A DNA stretch of 64,000 bases from Ilyomonas sp965277535 (GTDB lineage Bacteria > Bacteroidota > Bacteroidia > Chitinophagales > Chitinophagaceae). The stretch lies in assembly GCA_965277535.1 (NCBI GenBank), contig OZ255825.1:1550001-1614000 (forward strand), read 5' to 3'. The notes beneath the pieces are model-generated. The model worked only from the letters and a program-made list of their open reading frames with translations, was not told the DNA's origin and did not search any database. Below, in pieces: positions 1-8,795 of the stretch (within the stretch, counting starts at the first letter, position 1; each line of letters begins with the position of its first letter). The position numbers and the translations under genes were made by a program.

Positions 1-571
1 ACAATTGCACGGTATGCGCATCATTAAAACTGCTTTGATTGATGGTATGAAATGATGAAAACAAATAGCGCGGAGCCGTATGCAGCAAGGCTTTTAGGAT
101 GGGTGCTTTCAAAAGTGTGCTTCGCTTGTGCAGCGAATAATTTAAAAAAATGCTTCCTGTAGTTTCATACAATTGTTGCGAACGTGTGATGTATTGTTTT
201 ACTTCGTCTTTGTTTTCGCCCATTTTTTCGGATAACTCTTTTGCCAGCAAATCAGCGTTTGCAAAACCATTAATAATCGTTCCATCTTCATAAAAATATT
301 TGCAGGCAATGGACACTTGTTGATATTGAAAATACTCTTCTATCGGTTCATTCGCCAGCTGAAACAACTCTTCAATGTTGTGCGGTTGCGTAAACAAAGA
401 GGGACCTCCATCAAAGCAATACCCTTTCTCAGTAAAGAAATTAATTTTACCCCCAGCGCGGCTATTCTTTTCAAACACATTTACCGCAAAGCCTTGCACA
501 GCAAGCCTTACAGCACTTGCCAGCCCTGCTACGCCCGAACCGATAATAATGGCTTTTAATGGATGAGACAT
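1..571 (-). CDS. Phytoene desaturase / CrtI-family FAD oxidoreductase, N-terminal part
   Basis: The reverse strand from position 571 reads open to the window edge, about 190 residues, starting MSHPLKAIIIGSGVAGL. The N-terminus carries the dinucleotide-binding GxGxAGL motif, then an acidic residue after beta-2 (FEKN), the RAGGK signature and FDGGPSLFT, the layout of the CrtI/CrtD carotenoid desaturase family, which desaturates or isomerises carotenoids at the membrane. The C-terminal half lies outside the window, so the exact substrate cannot be told. It is transcribed away from the membrane hydroxylase gene at 699, from a shared intergenic region of about 130 bases. A carotenoid role is inferred from the family. 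Confidence 0.82.
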   Translation of the reverse strand, partial: MSHPLKAIIIGSGVAGLASAVRLAVQGFAVNVFEKNSRAGGKINFFTEKGYCFDGGPSLFTQPHNIEELFQLANEPIEEYFQYQQVSIACKYFYEDGTIINGFANADLLAKELSEKMGENKDEVKQYITRSQQLYETTGSIFLNYSLHKRSTLLKAPILKALLHTAPRYLFSSFHTINQSSFNDAHTVQL

Positions 572-698
572 ACTTGAAAAAGAACTTCAAAGATACGGGG
601 TTGCCAAAAGCATTTTGTGCTGTTCAAATCGTTTGGCAAATCCTGATAAAAACAAATCCGTAATGTTCTTTAGCTTTGATAACTGATTGTTGTTTCTC

Positions 699-1718
699 AT
701 GAATGCTTTTCAAACTTTATACGATGAAATAGTGTCCTTTCTTGGTATCGGGCATGTAGTAGAAGTTGTACGCAGCGGCGATTACAGCAGCCTGCTCACC
801 TTTGATGGCATCCTGTCTGTGATTGCTCCTTTTATTCCTTTTCTGTTGCTTATCGAACTGGTTCGCGCAGCCGTTTACAAACGCTTTAAAATTGATGATT
901 ACCGCATACCCTTTTTCATTTTTGTAGCCAATCGTTTTGTTTCGCGCTTTATTTCCATTGCGATGGTGGCGCTTTGCATTGGCTTGTTTGAGAAGCACGC
1001 CATTTTCACATCTACATTCACATGGTACTGGTTGCTTTATGGTTATGTGATATGGGAGTTTGCGCATTTTATTTATCATTTTTTAGCACACAAAGTAAGA
1101 ATTTTATGGTGCCTGCACTCCACGCATCATGCGCCCGAAAACATGAACCTTTCTGTTACCTATGCGCATTTTTTTCTCGAAGCGCCGTATGCCGATTTCA
1201 TTCGTACTTCCATCTGCATTTTGCTGGGCGTGAATGCACCGTTGTTATTCTTTATTATGTTTATTGATGGTACCTGGGGCGCCTTTATTCATGTTGGCGA
1301 AAATGTAATGAAAGATGCGCGGCTGGGCTTTTTAAACAAGCTCATTTTAACGCCTTCCCATCACCGCGTGCATCATGCAAAAAACATCCAATACATAGAC
1401 ACTAACTTTTGCAACTTGCTGAACATTTGGGACAGGGTATTTCATACTTTGCAAAAAGAAGAAACGAACATACCGATTGAGTATGGCATTACGCGCAACA
1501 TCAATCCGCGCAACTTCTGGGATGTTTATTTTGGCGAGATTTATTACCTGGCAAAAGACATCCGACACGCACCTGGATTGAAAAACAAATTGCTCTACAT
1601 TATCATGCCACCCGGCTGGAGCCATACCGGCGACCACAAAACGGCAAAAGTGGTAAAACAAAAATGGATAGAAGAAAACACATTGCAACATGATGAGGAA
1701 GCCGTTATTGGTTCATAA
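699..1718 (+). CDS. Sterol desaturase / fatty acid hydroxylase superfamily membrane protein
   Basis: A 339-residue integral membrane di-iron enzyme. Three histidine clusters typical of the superfamily are visible: HFIYH (about residues 123-127), HSTHH (about 140-144) and HRVHH (about 220), separated by hydrophobic segments. Such enzymes hydroxylate or desaturate lipids or carotenoids using O2. I start at ATG 699 (MNAFQTLYDE); an in-frame TTG lies four codons upstream. The divergent neighbour is a CrtI-like desaturase, so a carotenoid substrate is possible, but the sequence is sterol-desaturase-like rather than a classical CrtZ, so the substrate is open. Confidence 0.85.
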   Translation: MNAFQTLYDEIVSFLGIGHVVEVVRSGDYSSLLTFDGILSVIAPFIPFLLLIELVRAAVYKRFKIDDYRIPFFIFVANRFVSRFISIAMVALCIGLFEKHAIFTSTFTWYWLLYGYVIWEFAHFIYHFLAHKVRILWCLHSTHHAPENMNLSVTYAHFFLEAPYADFIRTSICILLGVNAPLLFFIMFIDGTWGAFIHVGENVMKDARLGFLNKLILTPSHHRVHHAKNIQYIDTNFCNLLNIWDRVFHTLQKEETNIPIEYGITRNINPRNFWDVYFGEIYYLAKDIRHAPGLKNKLLYIIMPPGWSHTGDHKTAKVVKQKWIEENTLQHDEEAVIGS

Positions 1719-1779
1719 AAATGTTATGATGTTTTGATATGCGCATATTTCTAAAGCAATCCATTCCTCCTATCGCGTT

Positions 1780-1787
1780 TACATTTG
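1780..1787 (+). promoter_or_regulatory. -7 promoter box for the aldolase gene
   Basis: TACATTTG matches the Bacteroidota -7 consensus TAnnTTTG and lies 21 bases before the ATG at 1809. An in-frame TTG falls inside this box, which argues against that TTG as the start codon. I see no clear -33 TTTG at the right spacing. Confidence 0.5.
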
Positions 1788-1808
1788 CACCGCAACATCA
1801 GCACAGCT

Positions 1809-2840
1809 ATGAATCACCTTATGTCTCTCGCCAGCGAAAATTATGCAGGCGTTCATCCCATCATTTTACAAGCAATTATAAAAGCCAATTCCGGTCATGT
1901 TACATCGTATGGCAATGATGACTATTCTTCTCGTGCCATTGAACAAATCAAACAACATTTTGGTGATGATGCAGAAGCGCATTTTACTTTCAACGGAACA
2001 GGCGCAAATGTGTTTGCGCTAAGCACAATGACGCGCCCGTTTCATGCCATTGTTTGCTCTGATATTGCGCATGTGTATGAAAGCGAATCAACCGCTGTGG
2101 AAGCCTTTACAGGCTGCCGTTTGATAAGGGTAGCAACACAACATGGAAAGATAATTCCTGATGCTTTGCAAGGAGCCATCATTCGCGTTGGCGACAAGCA
2201 TTATCCGCAATCAAAAGTTCTGACGCTTACACAACCCACCGAATACGGCACTGTTTACACACCGGAGGAATTGGGAACGCTGACAAATATGGCAAAACAA
2301 AACGGCATGTATGTACACATTGATGGTGCGCGTTTGTTTACTGCAGCGGCCGCGCTGGATACAACTTTGAGAGCCGCAACGGCAGGCGCTGATGTAGTAT
2401 CGCTGGGCGGAACAAAAGCCGGAATGCTGTTTGGTGAAGCGGTTGTTTTTTTAAATAAAGAGTTGTACAACGATAGCCAGTATTTTTTAAAAAGAAGTAT
2501 GCAACTGGCTTCTAAAATGCGCTTCACTGCCTGCCAGTTTGAAGCGATGTTAAGCAACGATCTGTGGCGCGATATTGCGATGCACACCAACCATATAGCG
2601 CAACTGCTTGCGAGCCGTTTGCAACCATTCAAACAGATAAAAATTACGCAGCCTGTTGATACCAACGCCGTGTTTGCCACAATACCTTTTGAGTGGAATG
2701 AACCTTTAAAAAAAGTGTTGCCATTTTATGTTTGGGATGAAAGCATGAATGAAGTAAGATGGATGTGTTCGTTCGATACGCGGCCCGAACAGATTGATAC
2801 TTTTGTGAGGAAAATAGAAGAATTGTCAAGGGGCAATTGA
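1809..2840 (+). CDS. Threonine aldolase family, PLP enzyme
   Basis: A 343-residue beta-eliminating lyase-family protein. Low-specificity threonine aldolases cleave L-threonine and L-allo-threonine to glycine and acetaldehyde in the cytoplasm. The sequence has the SYGNDDYSS start region, HIDGARLF with the PLP-binding Asp, and SLGGTKAGM with the Schiff-base Lys near residue 203. Length fits the family. Start taken at ATG 1809; a second ATG is four codons on. The last codons (LSRGN) lie in a repeat of the CAATTGACAATT type that runs across the stop codon, so the C-terminus is probably repeat-derived. Confidence 0.86.
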   Translation: MNHLMSLASENYAGVHPIILQAIIKANSGHVTSYGNDDYSSRAIEQIKQHFGDDAEAHFTFNGTGANVFALSTMTRPFHAIVCSDIAHVYESESTAVEAFTGCRLIRVATQHGKIIPDALQGAIIRVGDKHYPQSKVLTLTQPTEYGTVYTPEELGTLTNMAKQNGMYVHIDGARLFTAAAALDTTLRAATAGADVVSLGGTKAGMLFGEAVVFLNKELYNDSQYFLKRSMQLASKMRFTACQFEAMLSNDLWRDIAMHTNHIAQLLASRLQPFKQIKITQPVDTNAVFATIPFEWNEPLKKVLPFYVWDESMNEVRWMCSFDTRPEQIDTFVRKIEELSRGN

Positions 2841-2917
2841 CAATTGTTTAACCACCTTAGCTTTTGTTTTACCGTATATTTATCATTCACTAAAATAGTG
2901 CAAAAACAAACTTTATT

Positions 2918-3460
2918 ATGATGAAATACAAATTGATTACAGCCTCTCTTTTTTCCCTCTTGCTGTTTAGCCAATGCACACAGGCGCAAACAAAAAATAC
3001 AAGCTTTCCGAACCCGCAAACGGTAAACAATAAAAACAGCTTTCCGGTAAAACATACTGATGAAGAATGGAAAGCCATGCTTACGCCTGAGCAGTATAAT
3101 ATTCTGCGCGAAGAAGGAACAGAACGAGCTTTCACAGGTAAATACGACCATTTTTACGAGCCCGGCACATACTATTCAGCAGCATCACTACAACCGCTTT
3201 TCAGCAACGATGCAAAGTTTAACAGTGGCACCGGCTGGCCTTCTTTTTATGCACCGATCAACCCTGACGCAGTAAAGCTGGTAAAAGATGAAAGCTTTGG
3301 TGAAGTGCGCTGGGAAGTGGTGGATAGTAAAACCGGCTCGCACCTTGGGCATGTGTTTGACGATGGTCCGGCACCTACAGGAAAGCGATATTGCATGAAC
3401 AGTGCAGCTTTACTATTTGTACCGAAAGGCGGCAAGCCACCAGTTAACGCAAAGCAGTAA
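2918..3460 (+). CDS. msrB: Peptide-methionine (R)-S-oxide reductase, lipoprotein
   Basis: A 180-residue MsrB that reduces methionine-R-sulfoxide in proteins. A signal peptide ends in the lipobox FSQC (Cys20), so the enzyme is probably membrane-anchored outside the cytoplasm. Family motifs GTGWPSF (residues 104-110), HLGHVFDDG and RYCMNS are present, with the catalytic Cys159. The four zinc-binding cysteines of many MsrB proteins are absent: the first CxxC position reads YYSAA and the second region has no Cys. A partner MsrA is not in the window. A GCAAAAACAAA word precedes the start at 2900 and another directly follows the stop. Confidence 0.93.
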   Translation: MMKYKLITASLFSLLLFSQCTQAQTKNTSFPNPQTVNNKNSFPVKHTDEEWKAMLTPEQYNILREEGTERAFTGKYDHFYEPGTYYSAASLQPLFSNDAKFNSGTGWPSFYAPINPDAVKLVKDESFGEVRWEVVDSKTGSHLGHVFDDGPAPTGKRYCMNSAALLFVPKGGKPPVNAKQ

Positions 3461-3471
3461 GCAAAAACAAA
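3461..3471 (+). repeat. Dispersed GCAAAAACAAA word
   Basis: The exact 11-mer begins at the base after the msrB stop codon. It is one of about 20 exact copies of this form in the window; other intergenic + strand copies start at 2900, 3596, 5876, 6945, 25860, 35818, 38709 and 60868. Confidence 0.7.
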
Positions 3472-3477
3472 CTTATT

Positions 3478-3516
3478 AAAAAAGCCGCCTCACAACAGAA
3501 GCGGCTTTTGGTTTTG
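3478..3516 (+). terminator. Rho-independent terminator after msrB
   Basis: AAAAGCCGC pairs with GCGGCTTTT around an 11-12 base loop and is followed by a T-rich run. It ends the msrB transcript. Confidence 0.8.
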
Positions 3517-3597
3517 TACCAAAATATTACAATTCAAAATGGAACAATCTATTCTGTTTGCTTTTGAAAAAAATTAAGTTCAATTCAAAAAAGAGGC

Positions 3598-3637
3598 AAA
3601 AACAAAAGACCGGCAATAAAGCCGGTCTTTTGTTTTT
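3598..3637. terminator. Bidirectional terminator with 17-bp perfect stem
   Basis: A 17-base arm (3598-3614) pairs perfectly with 3621-3637 around a six-base AATAAA loop, flanked by A and T runs. It sits between convergent genes and serves the LruC gene on the minus strand. A GCAAAAACAAA word (3596) forms the foot of the left arm. Confidence 0.9.
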
Positions 3638-3661
3638 GTTTGTTAAGAGCTATGGGAATAA

Positions 3662-5719
3662 TTACTTATGATAAATTGAACTGGTGTTGCGATAACCTGC
3701 AGTGTTTTTATACCAATCTTTGTATTGTGTACCACCTGATTGTGCCCATGACAGGAAGTAGTTGTAGGCTTTGTTAATAGAAGCCCCTTCAACAGGATAA
3801 TCAAATTCTTCAACAAAGCTTAACGCCCAAGGCCATGCATTTTTACTCTTATAGTAATAACCTTGTGAAGGATGTGTATAATCCTGCTGTGTACCAAACA
3901 ACTTTATGTTAGCTAGATCGGTTTGTACAGTGCCGGGCAAGTGCACTTCGTAACCTCTGCGCAGATTGCTGATAACGAACGGATTAAACGGTGCTGTACC
4001 AAACGTTACCGGAGAAAGTGGCGAATTAAAGCTTACATACACCTTCGCGGTATCGCTGCTTACAACTGGTGCGGCTTGCTGTGTATTGATTAAAAATCCG
4101 CCTGGTTTGGTAGCGAGTGCCTGGTAGTTATCAAACGGAATGATAACCGCTTTGCTTTGTCCCGCTTCTGTTCCATTGGCACTTTGCGTGATATAATTAG
4201 AGATTAACTTCTGACCTGTTACCTGTTTAACAGCGCTGGCGCTGAAAGGGAACTGAATACCGAAACCATTTTGGAATGTAGCACCGGCTGCTCTTACATA
4301 ATAATTACCGTACAATTCTACTACATTACCTTTACCATTGGTAACATAATTGTAACGATAGTTTACTACGAGGTCATTCATATCATAGTCACCCGTGCCA
4401 GGCCACAAATCTTCATACGCCAATGTGCCCCAGGTTGTTTGAGAAGGATAGTAATTGTTGAAAGCGCGTGTTGGATCGCTTGGATACTGATCAAACTGGT
4501 CGCTAATTCCGTCATGGTCTGAATCTTTTGTAGAATCAACCACCTGAACATTTGTAGTAGAGATGGCAGTGATAGGGTTTGAGGTTGCATAAAATACAAC
4601 GTCATTGAAGTCATGGTCGCAAGAAGGATTTTGACGATTCATATCTTCAAAACCAATTAAAAACTTATTTTCTTTGGGATAAGATAAAAGAACGGTATGT
4701 TGCTGGAGGGTGGGATCAGTTTCTGGATTCAAGTTAGCATCTGAAAACAGCTTTTGAGCATTACTGTTTACCGTACTTCCGTTCCAGGCATTCGACAGCA
4801 AAATAAAACCGATTGATGTACCGGCATTAAATCTTCCGATTTTTACTTTACTACCCGATTGCAGGTTGCCGCCCGAATTGGGTAATGAGGCATTTGGGAA
4901 CATATAGTGTATGGTATCTATATCACTTATTTTTTGCGGCATGCTACCCGTTGGGTAAGTATAATAACCAACCGAATTCAAGTAACCTGCGCCTTCACTT
5001 ACAAAAGTTATCCATATGTCCGCAGTTGCAGTTAAATTGAGGTCAAGAGCATTTCCCGATTTTAAATATTCGGGGTGTGTAATGGCTATGTTCTTGGTTT
5101 CAGGCAGCGAAGCGTTTACATACGAAAGCAATTGAGAACTAATAACGTCTTTTTGCGGTTCTAAATAATTAGGAACGCCATAAGTGTCATAACCACCCAT
5201 GTATGAGTACACGGTACTGCCAGTAATATTTGATGACAATCCTAACGATTTAAATTTAGAGTCGGCAACTCTATAGCTGCTTTCCAGAAGGTTCACCCCG
5301 TTGCTGCTACCGCCAATGGTTGCTGTAACGGCGTCATTACTAATCAATGTTTTTGCGTAACGCATCAATCCCACATACTGCGGGTCAATCGTTAAGGTAT
5401 CCACATACTGAGGTACAGTTATACTTCCGGTAACAGTACCGTTGGCATCGGAAATACCTGTAAAAATAGGCGACGTGGTGGTAGCATCGCCGGAATAAAA
5501 ATGCACCGGAACACCAGCAATGGCTTCATCACCATTGGTAGCTAATTTTACATTAACAGACACTGTTTTGGTAGTGCCGAAATTGAACGATATGGGTGCG
5601 ATGCTGCTATCACCTGTTACCGGTGTTGGATTTGGATTTGCTTGCTTATCGCCATACTTGTTACAGGAACTTACAATAAGAGCGGCGACAACCGCAAGAC
5701 AGGAAACATATTTCTTCAT
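3662..5719 (-). CDS. LruC domain-containing lipoprotein
   Basis: A 685-residue secreted protein with lipobox ending SSCN (Cys near residue 19), so it is probably an outer-membrane lipoprotein. The N-terminal third resembles an Ig-like or carboxypeptidase-regulatory fold (SVNVKLATNGDEAIAGVPV). The middle has acidic motifs DHDFNDVVFY, DSDHDGISDQ and GDYDMNDLVVNY, with calcium-binding-like Asp spacing, as in LruC/DUF4842 proteins of Bacteroidota. Function of the family is poorly known; surface or adhesion roles are often assumed. It stands alone between osmC and msrB with its own terminator. Confidence 0.85.
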   Translation of the reverse strand: MKKYVSCLAVVAALIVSSCNKYGDKQANPNPTPVTGDSSIAPISFNFGTTKTVSVNVKLATNGDEAIAGVPVHFYSGDATTTSPIFTGISDANGTVTGSITVPQYVDTLTIDPQYVGLMRYAKTLISNDAVTATIGGSSNGVNLLESSYRVADSKFKSLGLSSNITGSTVYSYMGGYDTYGVPNYLEPQKDVISSQLLSYVNASLPETKNIAITHPEYLKSGNALDLNLTATADIWITFVSEGAGYLNSVGYYTYPTGSMPQKISDIDTIHYMFPNASLPNSGGNLQSGSKVKIGRFNAGTSIGFILLSNAWNGSTVNSNAQKLFSDANLNPETDPTLQQHTVLLSYPKENKFLIGFEDMNRQNPSCDHDFNDVVFYATSNPITAISTTNVQVVDSTKDSDHDGISDQFDQYPSDPTRAFNNYYPSQTTWGTLAYEDLWPGTGDYDMNDLVVNYRYNYVTNGKGNVVELYGNYYVRAAGATFQNGFGIQFPFSASAVKQVTGQKLISNYITQSANGTEAGQSKAVIIPFDNYQALATKPGGFLINTQQAAPVVSSDTAKVYVSFNSPLSPVTFGTAPFNPFVISNLRRGYEVHLPGTVQTDLANIKLFGTQQDYTHPSQGYYYKSKNAWPWALSFVEEFDYPVEGASINKAYNYFLSWAQSGGTQYKDWYKNTAGYRNTSSIYHK

Positions 5720-5811
5720 GATATTGAATGGTTTGCCAAGAAGGTAACGATTTCAATACCAAAGTTTTTATACTTAATAATCAACAGCTTATGAGATGAG
5801 CTTTCAATAAA

Positions 5812-5849
5812 ATGTCCACCGTATGGACGCTTGTCTATAGGGTGGACAT
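5812..5849. promoter_or_regulatory. Inverted repeat upstream of the LruC gene
   Basis: ATGTCCACC (5812-5820) and GGTGGACAT (5841-5849) are perfect inverted arms about 100 bases before the LruC start; a GTCCACC-GTATGGAC half-palindrome lies inside. There is no T tract, so an operator is more likely than a terminator. Inference only. Confidence 0.35.
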
Positions 5850-5971
5850 GAATAATCTTTGTTATAAAAAATGGTGCAAAAACAAAAGCTATGAATTACC
5901 AACTTTGTTTCTGGCTTATTCTTCAGGATTCTTTTTTACTTGAATCTTGAACCTTGTACCTTCTTTATATT

Positions 5972-6385
5972 TTATGGCACCAACGTTTTATCTACCGTAA
6001 TGTTGGTATTTAACAGCTTACTTATCGGGCAATTGGCTTTTGCATCATCAACACACTCATTCCATTGTTCTTCAGAAATACCTGGCACTTTTCCTTTTAA
6101 AATTAAATGCGATTGTGTAATAGCACCATTATCAAGTGTTACTTCTGCTATAGTTTCTAAATAATCTGGTGTAAACCCTGCCGCACCAATCGAAAAACTC
6201 AGTTTCATGTTAAAACAGCCCGCGTGTGCCGCTGCAATCAGCTCTTCAGGATTGGTTCCTGTGCCTTCTTCAAACCTCGATTTATAAGAATACTGTGTAT
6301 TGTTCAGTACAGTGCTTTGTGTGGAAAGACGACCGCTGCCATCTTTGCCGGAGCCGTTCCAAACGGCAGTTGCTTTTCTTGTCAT
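5972..6385 (-). CDS. osmC: OsmC family peroxiredoxin
   Basis: A 137-residue protein of the OsmC family, thiol peroxidases that detoxify organic hydroperoxides in the cytoplasm. The two redox cysteines sit in HAGCFNM (Cys57) and ANCPIS (Cys119), with TNPEELIAAAHAGC as the family signature. Length matches the family. It is divergent from ogt across about 50 bases, so the two protective genes may share a control region. Confidence 0.92.
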   Translation of the reverse strand: MTRKATAVWNGSGKDGSGRLSTQSTVLNNTQYSYKSRFEEGTGTNPEELIAAAHAGCFNMKLSFSIGAAGFTPDYLETIAEVTLDNGAITQSHLILKGKVPGISEEQWNECVDDAKANCPISKLLNTNITVDKTLVP

Positions 6386-6436
6386 AATGAAATTGTTTTT
6401 AATAATACGTGATTAGTTTTAGCTAATTTTATACCA

Positions 6437-6937
6437 ATGGCAATTGTGAATACCGCATATTATAAAAGCCCGATTGGAATTGTAAAGATAACGGCTGATG
6501 AAAATTTTGTTACCGAACTGGTTTTTACAGAAGAAGAAACAGCCGTTTCATCCGATAATAACGCCATTCATTCTTTGCCCCTGCAACAATGCGGGCAGCA
6601 GTTAGACGAATTTTTTAACGGCAAAAGAAAACACTTCACTATACCTGTAAAGCAGGCCGGCACTGCGTTTCAGCAAAAAGTATGGAACGAGCTTACCGTC
6701 ATTCCGTTTGGAAAAACAGTTTCCTATTTACAATTGTCCAAACAACTTGGCGACGCAAAAGCCATTCGTGCCGTAGCCGCAAGTAATGGTAAAAACAAAG
6801 TGAGCATCATTGTTCCTTGTCATCGTGTGGTGGGCAGCAACCAATCGTTGGTTGGCTATGCCTGGGGCAACTGGCGAAAGCAGTGGTTACTGGAGCACGA
6901 AGCCAAATGGGCAAATGGCGTTCGTACTTTATTTTAA
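6437..6937 (+). CDS. ogt: Methylated-DNA-[protein]-cysteine S-methyltransferase
   Basis: A 166-residue suicide repair protein that removes alkyl groups from O6-alkylguanine. The active-site signature IVPCHRVVG is present (acceptor Cys128), preceded by the recognition helix RAVAASNGKN and followed by YAWGNWRKQWLLEHE. No Ada regulatory domain is attached. It is divergent from osmC. A GCAAAAACAAA word begins eight bases after the stop codon (6945). Confidence 0.95.
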   Translation: MAIVNTAYYKSPIGIVKITADENFVTELVFTEEETAVSSDNNAIHSLPLQQCGQQLDEFFNGKRKHFTIPVKQAGTAFQQKVWNELTVIPFGKTVSYLQLSKQLGDAKAIRAVAASNGKNKVSIIVPCHRVVGSNQSLVGYAWGNWRKQWLLEHEAKWANGVRTLF

Positions 6938-7132
6938 AATATAGGCAAAAACAAACTATTTTGCGCCCGATGCAGCTTTCTTTTCTCCATAGCAACCTCG
7001 ACTTTCTCGATCACCCGAAAGGTATTTAATCTTAAATTATCGTAGATGGTTAAATGAATATTTGATATTCATTTAAAAACAAAAATCAACCATTACCAAT
7101 CTTACATTTTACATCAAACATCTTACATTCTC

Positions 7133-8374
7133 ATGCTTACTCATACAAGTTTGTCTGAACGGACACAATATTTTTTAGATTTAGAAGAACAATACAGTGC
7201 GCACAATTATCACCCTTTGCCCGTGGTTTTAGAACGTGGTAAAGGCGTTTTTGTTTGGGATGTGGAAGGCAGGCGCTATTACGATTTTTTAAGCGGTTAT
7301 TCAGCTGTAAACCAAGGTCATTGCCATCCGCGCATCATTCAGGCTTTACTTGATCAGGCGCAAAAGCTAACGCTTACCTCGCGCGCCTTTCACAGCAATT
7401 TATTGGGCGAGTATGCAAAGTACATTACACAATACTTTGGCTATGATAAAGTGCTGCCTATGAACACCGGCGTAGAAGGTGGCGAAACAGCCATCAAACT
7501 CGCGCGCAGATGGGCTTACGATAAAAAAGGCGTTGAAGAAAATAAAGCAAAAATCATCTTCGCAGAAGGCAATTTCTGGGGTAGAACTCTAGCTGCCATT
7601 TCCTCTTCCACCGACGTGAGCAGCTACAAAGGATTTGGTCCTTACATGACGGGTTTTGAAATCATTCCTTATAATAATTTGCCTCTTTTAGAAAAAGCTT
7701 TGCAAGACAAGAATGTAGCGGCATTTATGATTGAACCCGTACAGGGTGAAGCGGGTGTAGTGATACCGGACGAAGGTTATTTAAAGGGAGCGAAAGAATT
7801 ATGTGCTGAATACAATGTGTTGTTCATTGCCGATGAAATACAAACCGGTTTAGCCCGCACAGGAAAGATGCTTGCCTGCGACCATGAAGGTGTTCATCCA
7901 GATATTTTAATTTTGGGCAAAGCCTTAAGCGGCGGCACATTGCCGGTAAGTGCTGTGCTGGCTGATGATGATATTATGCTTTGCATTAAGCCTGGTGAGC
8001 ATGGCTCAACGTATGGCGGCAACCCACTGGCATGTGCCGTTGCCATGGAAGCATTGCAGGTGTTGAAAGATGAACACATGGCTGCCAATGCAGAAGAGAT
8101 GGGTAGTTTGCTTCGCGATGAACTGGCAAAGCTGCAATCTCCATTCATCAAAACAATACGCGGCAAAGGTTTGCTGAATGCTATTGTGATTGAGCATCCC
8201 AACAAAGAAGCTGCCTGGGATTTTTGTTTAGCATTAAAAGATAACGGCTTGCTGGCAAAACCTACACACGGCGATAAAATCCGGTTTGCACCACCGCTTA
8301 TTATTACTGAAGAACAAATCAAAGAATGTGTTGGTATCATCCAAAAATCGCTTGCGGTGTTGGAAACGTTGTAG
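7133..8374 (+). CDS. rocD: Ornithine aminotransferase
   Basis: A 413-residue class III PLP aminotransferase. It transfers the delta-amino group of ornithine to 2-oxoglutarate, giving glutamate-5-semialdehyde. The sequence follows ornithine aminotransferases closely: FLSGYSAVNQGHCHP, NTGVEGGETAIKLAR, ADEIQTGLARTGK and the PLP Lys263 in LGKALSGG. It stands far from the arginine cluster at 48-58 kb and so probably serves ornithine use or proline formation. The start is the ATG at 7133 after an A-rich leader without a clear Shine-Dalgarno site. Confidence 0.93.
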   Translation: MLTHTSLSERTQYFLDLEEQYSAHNYHPLPVVLERGKGVFVWDVEGRRYYDFLSGYSAVNQGHCHPRIIQALLDQAQKLTLTSRAFHSNLLGEYAKYITQYFGYDKVLPMNTGVEGGETAIKLARRWAYDKKGVEENKAKIIFAEGNFWGRTLAAISSSTDVSSYKGFGPYMTGFEIIPYNNLPLLEKALQDKNVAAFMIEPVQGEAGVVIPDEGYLKGAKELCAEYNVLFIADEIQTGLARTGKMLACDHEGVHPDILILGKALSGGTLPVSAVLADDDIMLCIKPGEHGSTYGGNPLACAVAMEALQVLKDEHMAANAEEMGSLLRDELAKLQSPFIKTIRGKGLLNAIVIEHPNKEAAWDFCLALKDNGLLAKPTHGDKIRFAPPLIITEEQIKECVGIIQKSLAVLETL

Positions 8375-8396
8375 CAGCATTTTTATGGCAAAACCA

Positions 8397-8430
8397 AAAG
8401 AGACGATGTTTGATGCATTGTCTCTTTTTA
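8397..8430 (+). terminator. Terminator after rocD
   Basis: AAAAGAGACGATG pairs with CATTGTCTCTTTT (one G-T) and runs into T residues, just after a GCAAAACCAAA word (8388) that overlaps the foot of the stem. Confidence 0.75.
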
Positions 8431-8450
8431 TTGAATCAGTTTTACTCTGG

Positions 8451-8711
8451 CGTCATTCCGCAAGACCTGTCCCGATTTCATCGGGATGCCCTCAACACGA
8501 ATTCAAATCTTTATCGTAACTGCGAGGGCTTTGTGCGGAATCTGCTCTTCAAATTATAAACCTACCCCTATTTTGTAAGCATTATAATTCCATTCAATAT
8601 CTTCATCATTCAATCATCAGACCTGCCTGTCGGCAGACAGGTTCCGCACAAAGCCCTCGCTAATTTGATTATAATTTTTATCATCGTGTTGAGGACATTT
8701 GCGGAATGACG
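8451..8711. repeat. MITE-like inverted-repeat element, copy A
   Basis: The ends are perfect 13-base inverted repeats, CGTCATTCCGCAA at 8451 and its complement at 8699-8711. Inside, further inverted words match in order: CCTCAACACGA with TCGTGTTGAGG, and GCGAGGGCTTTGTGCGGAA with its complement, so most of each half can fold on the other. A near-palindrome CCTGCCTGTCGGCAGACAGG lies at 8622-8641. No coding capacity is evident. A related right half occurs at 60690-60803. Confidence 0.8.
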
Positions 8712-8795
8712 GCAAAACCAAACCTCTTTTCTACCCAGCTTTATTTCTCACTCCTTGCCTTTTGTTTTTGGCTCATTTTTTATACAATAGAAACC

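Noticed and set aside
8706..8795. Upstream extension of uvsE giving a hydrophobic N-terminus
   Set aside because: The first codons lie in the end of the inverted-repeat element and the family begins at MSLGYACINM.
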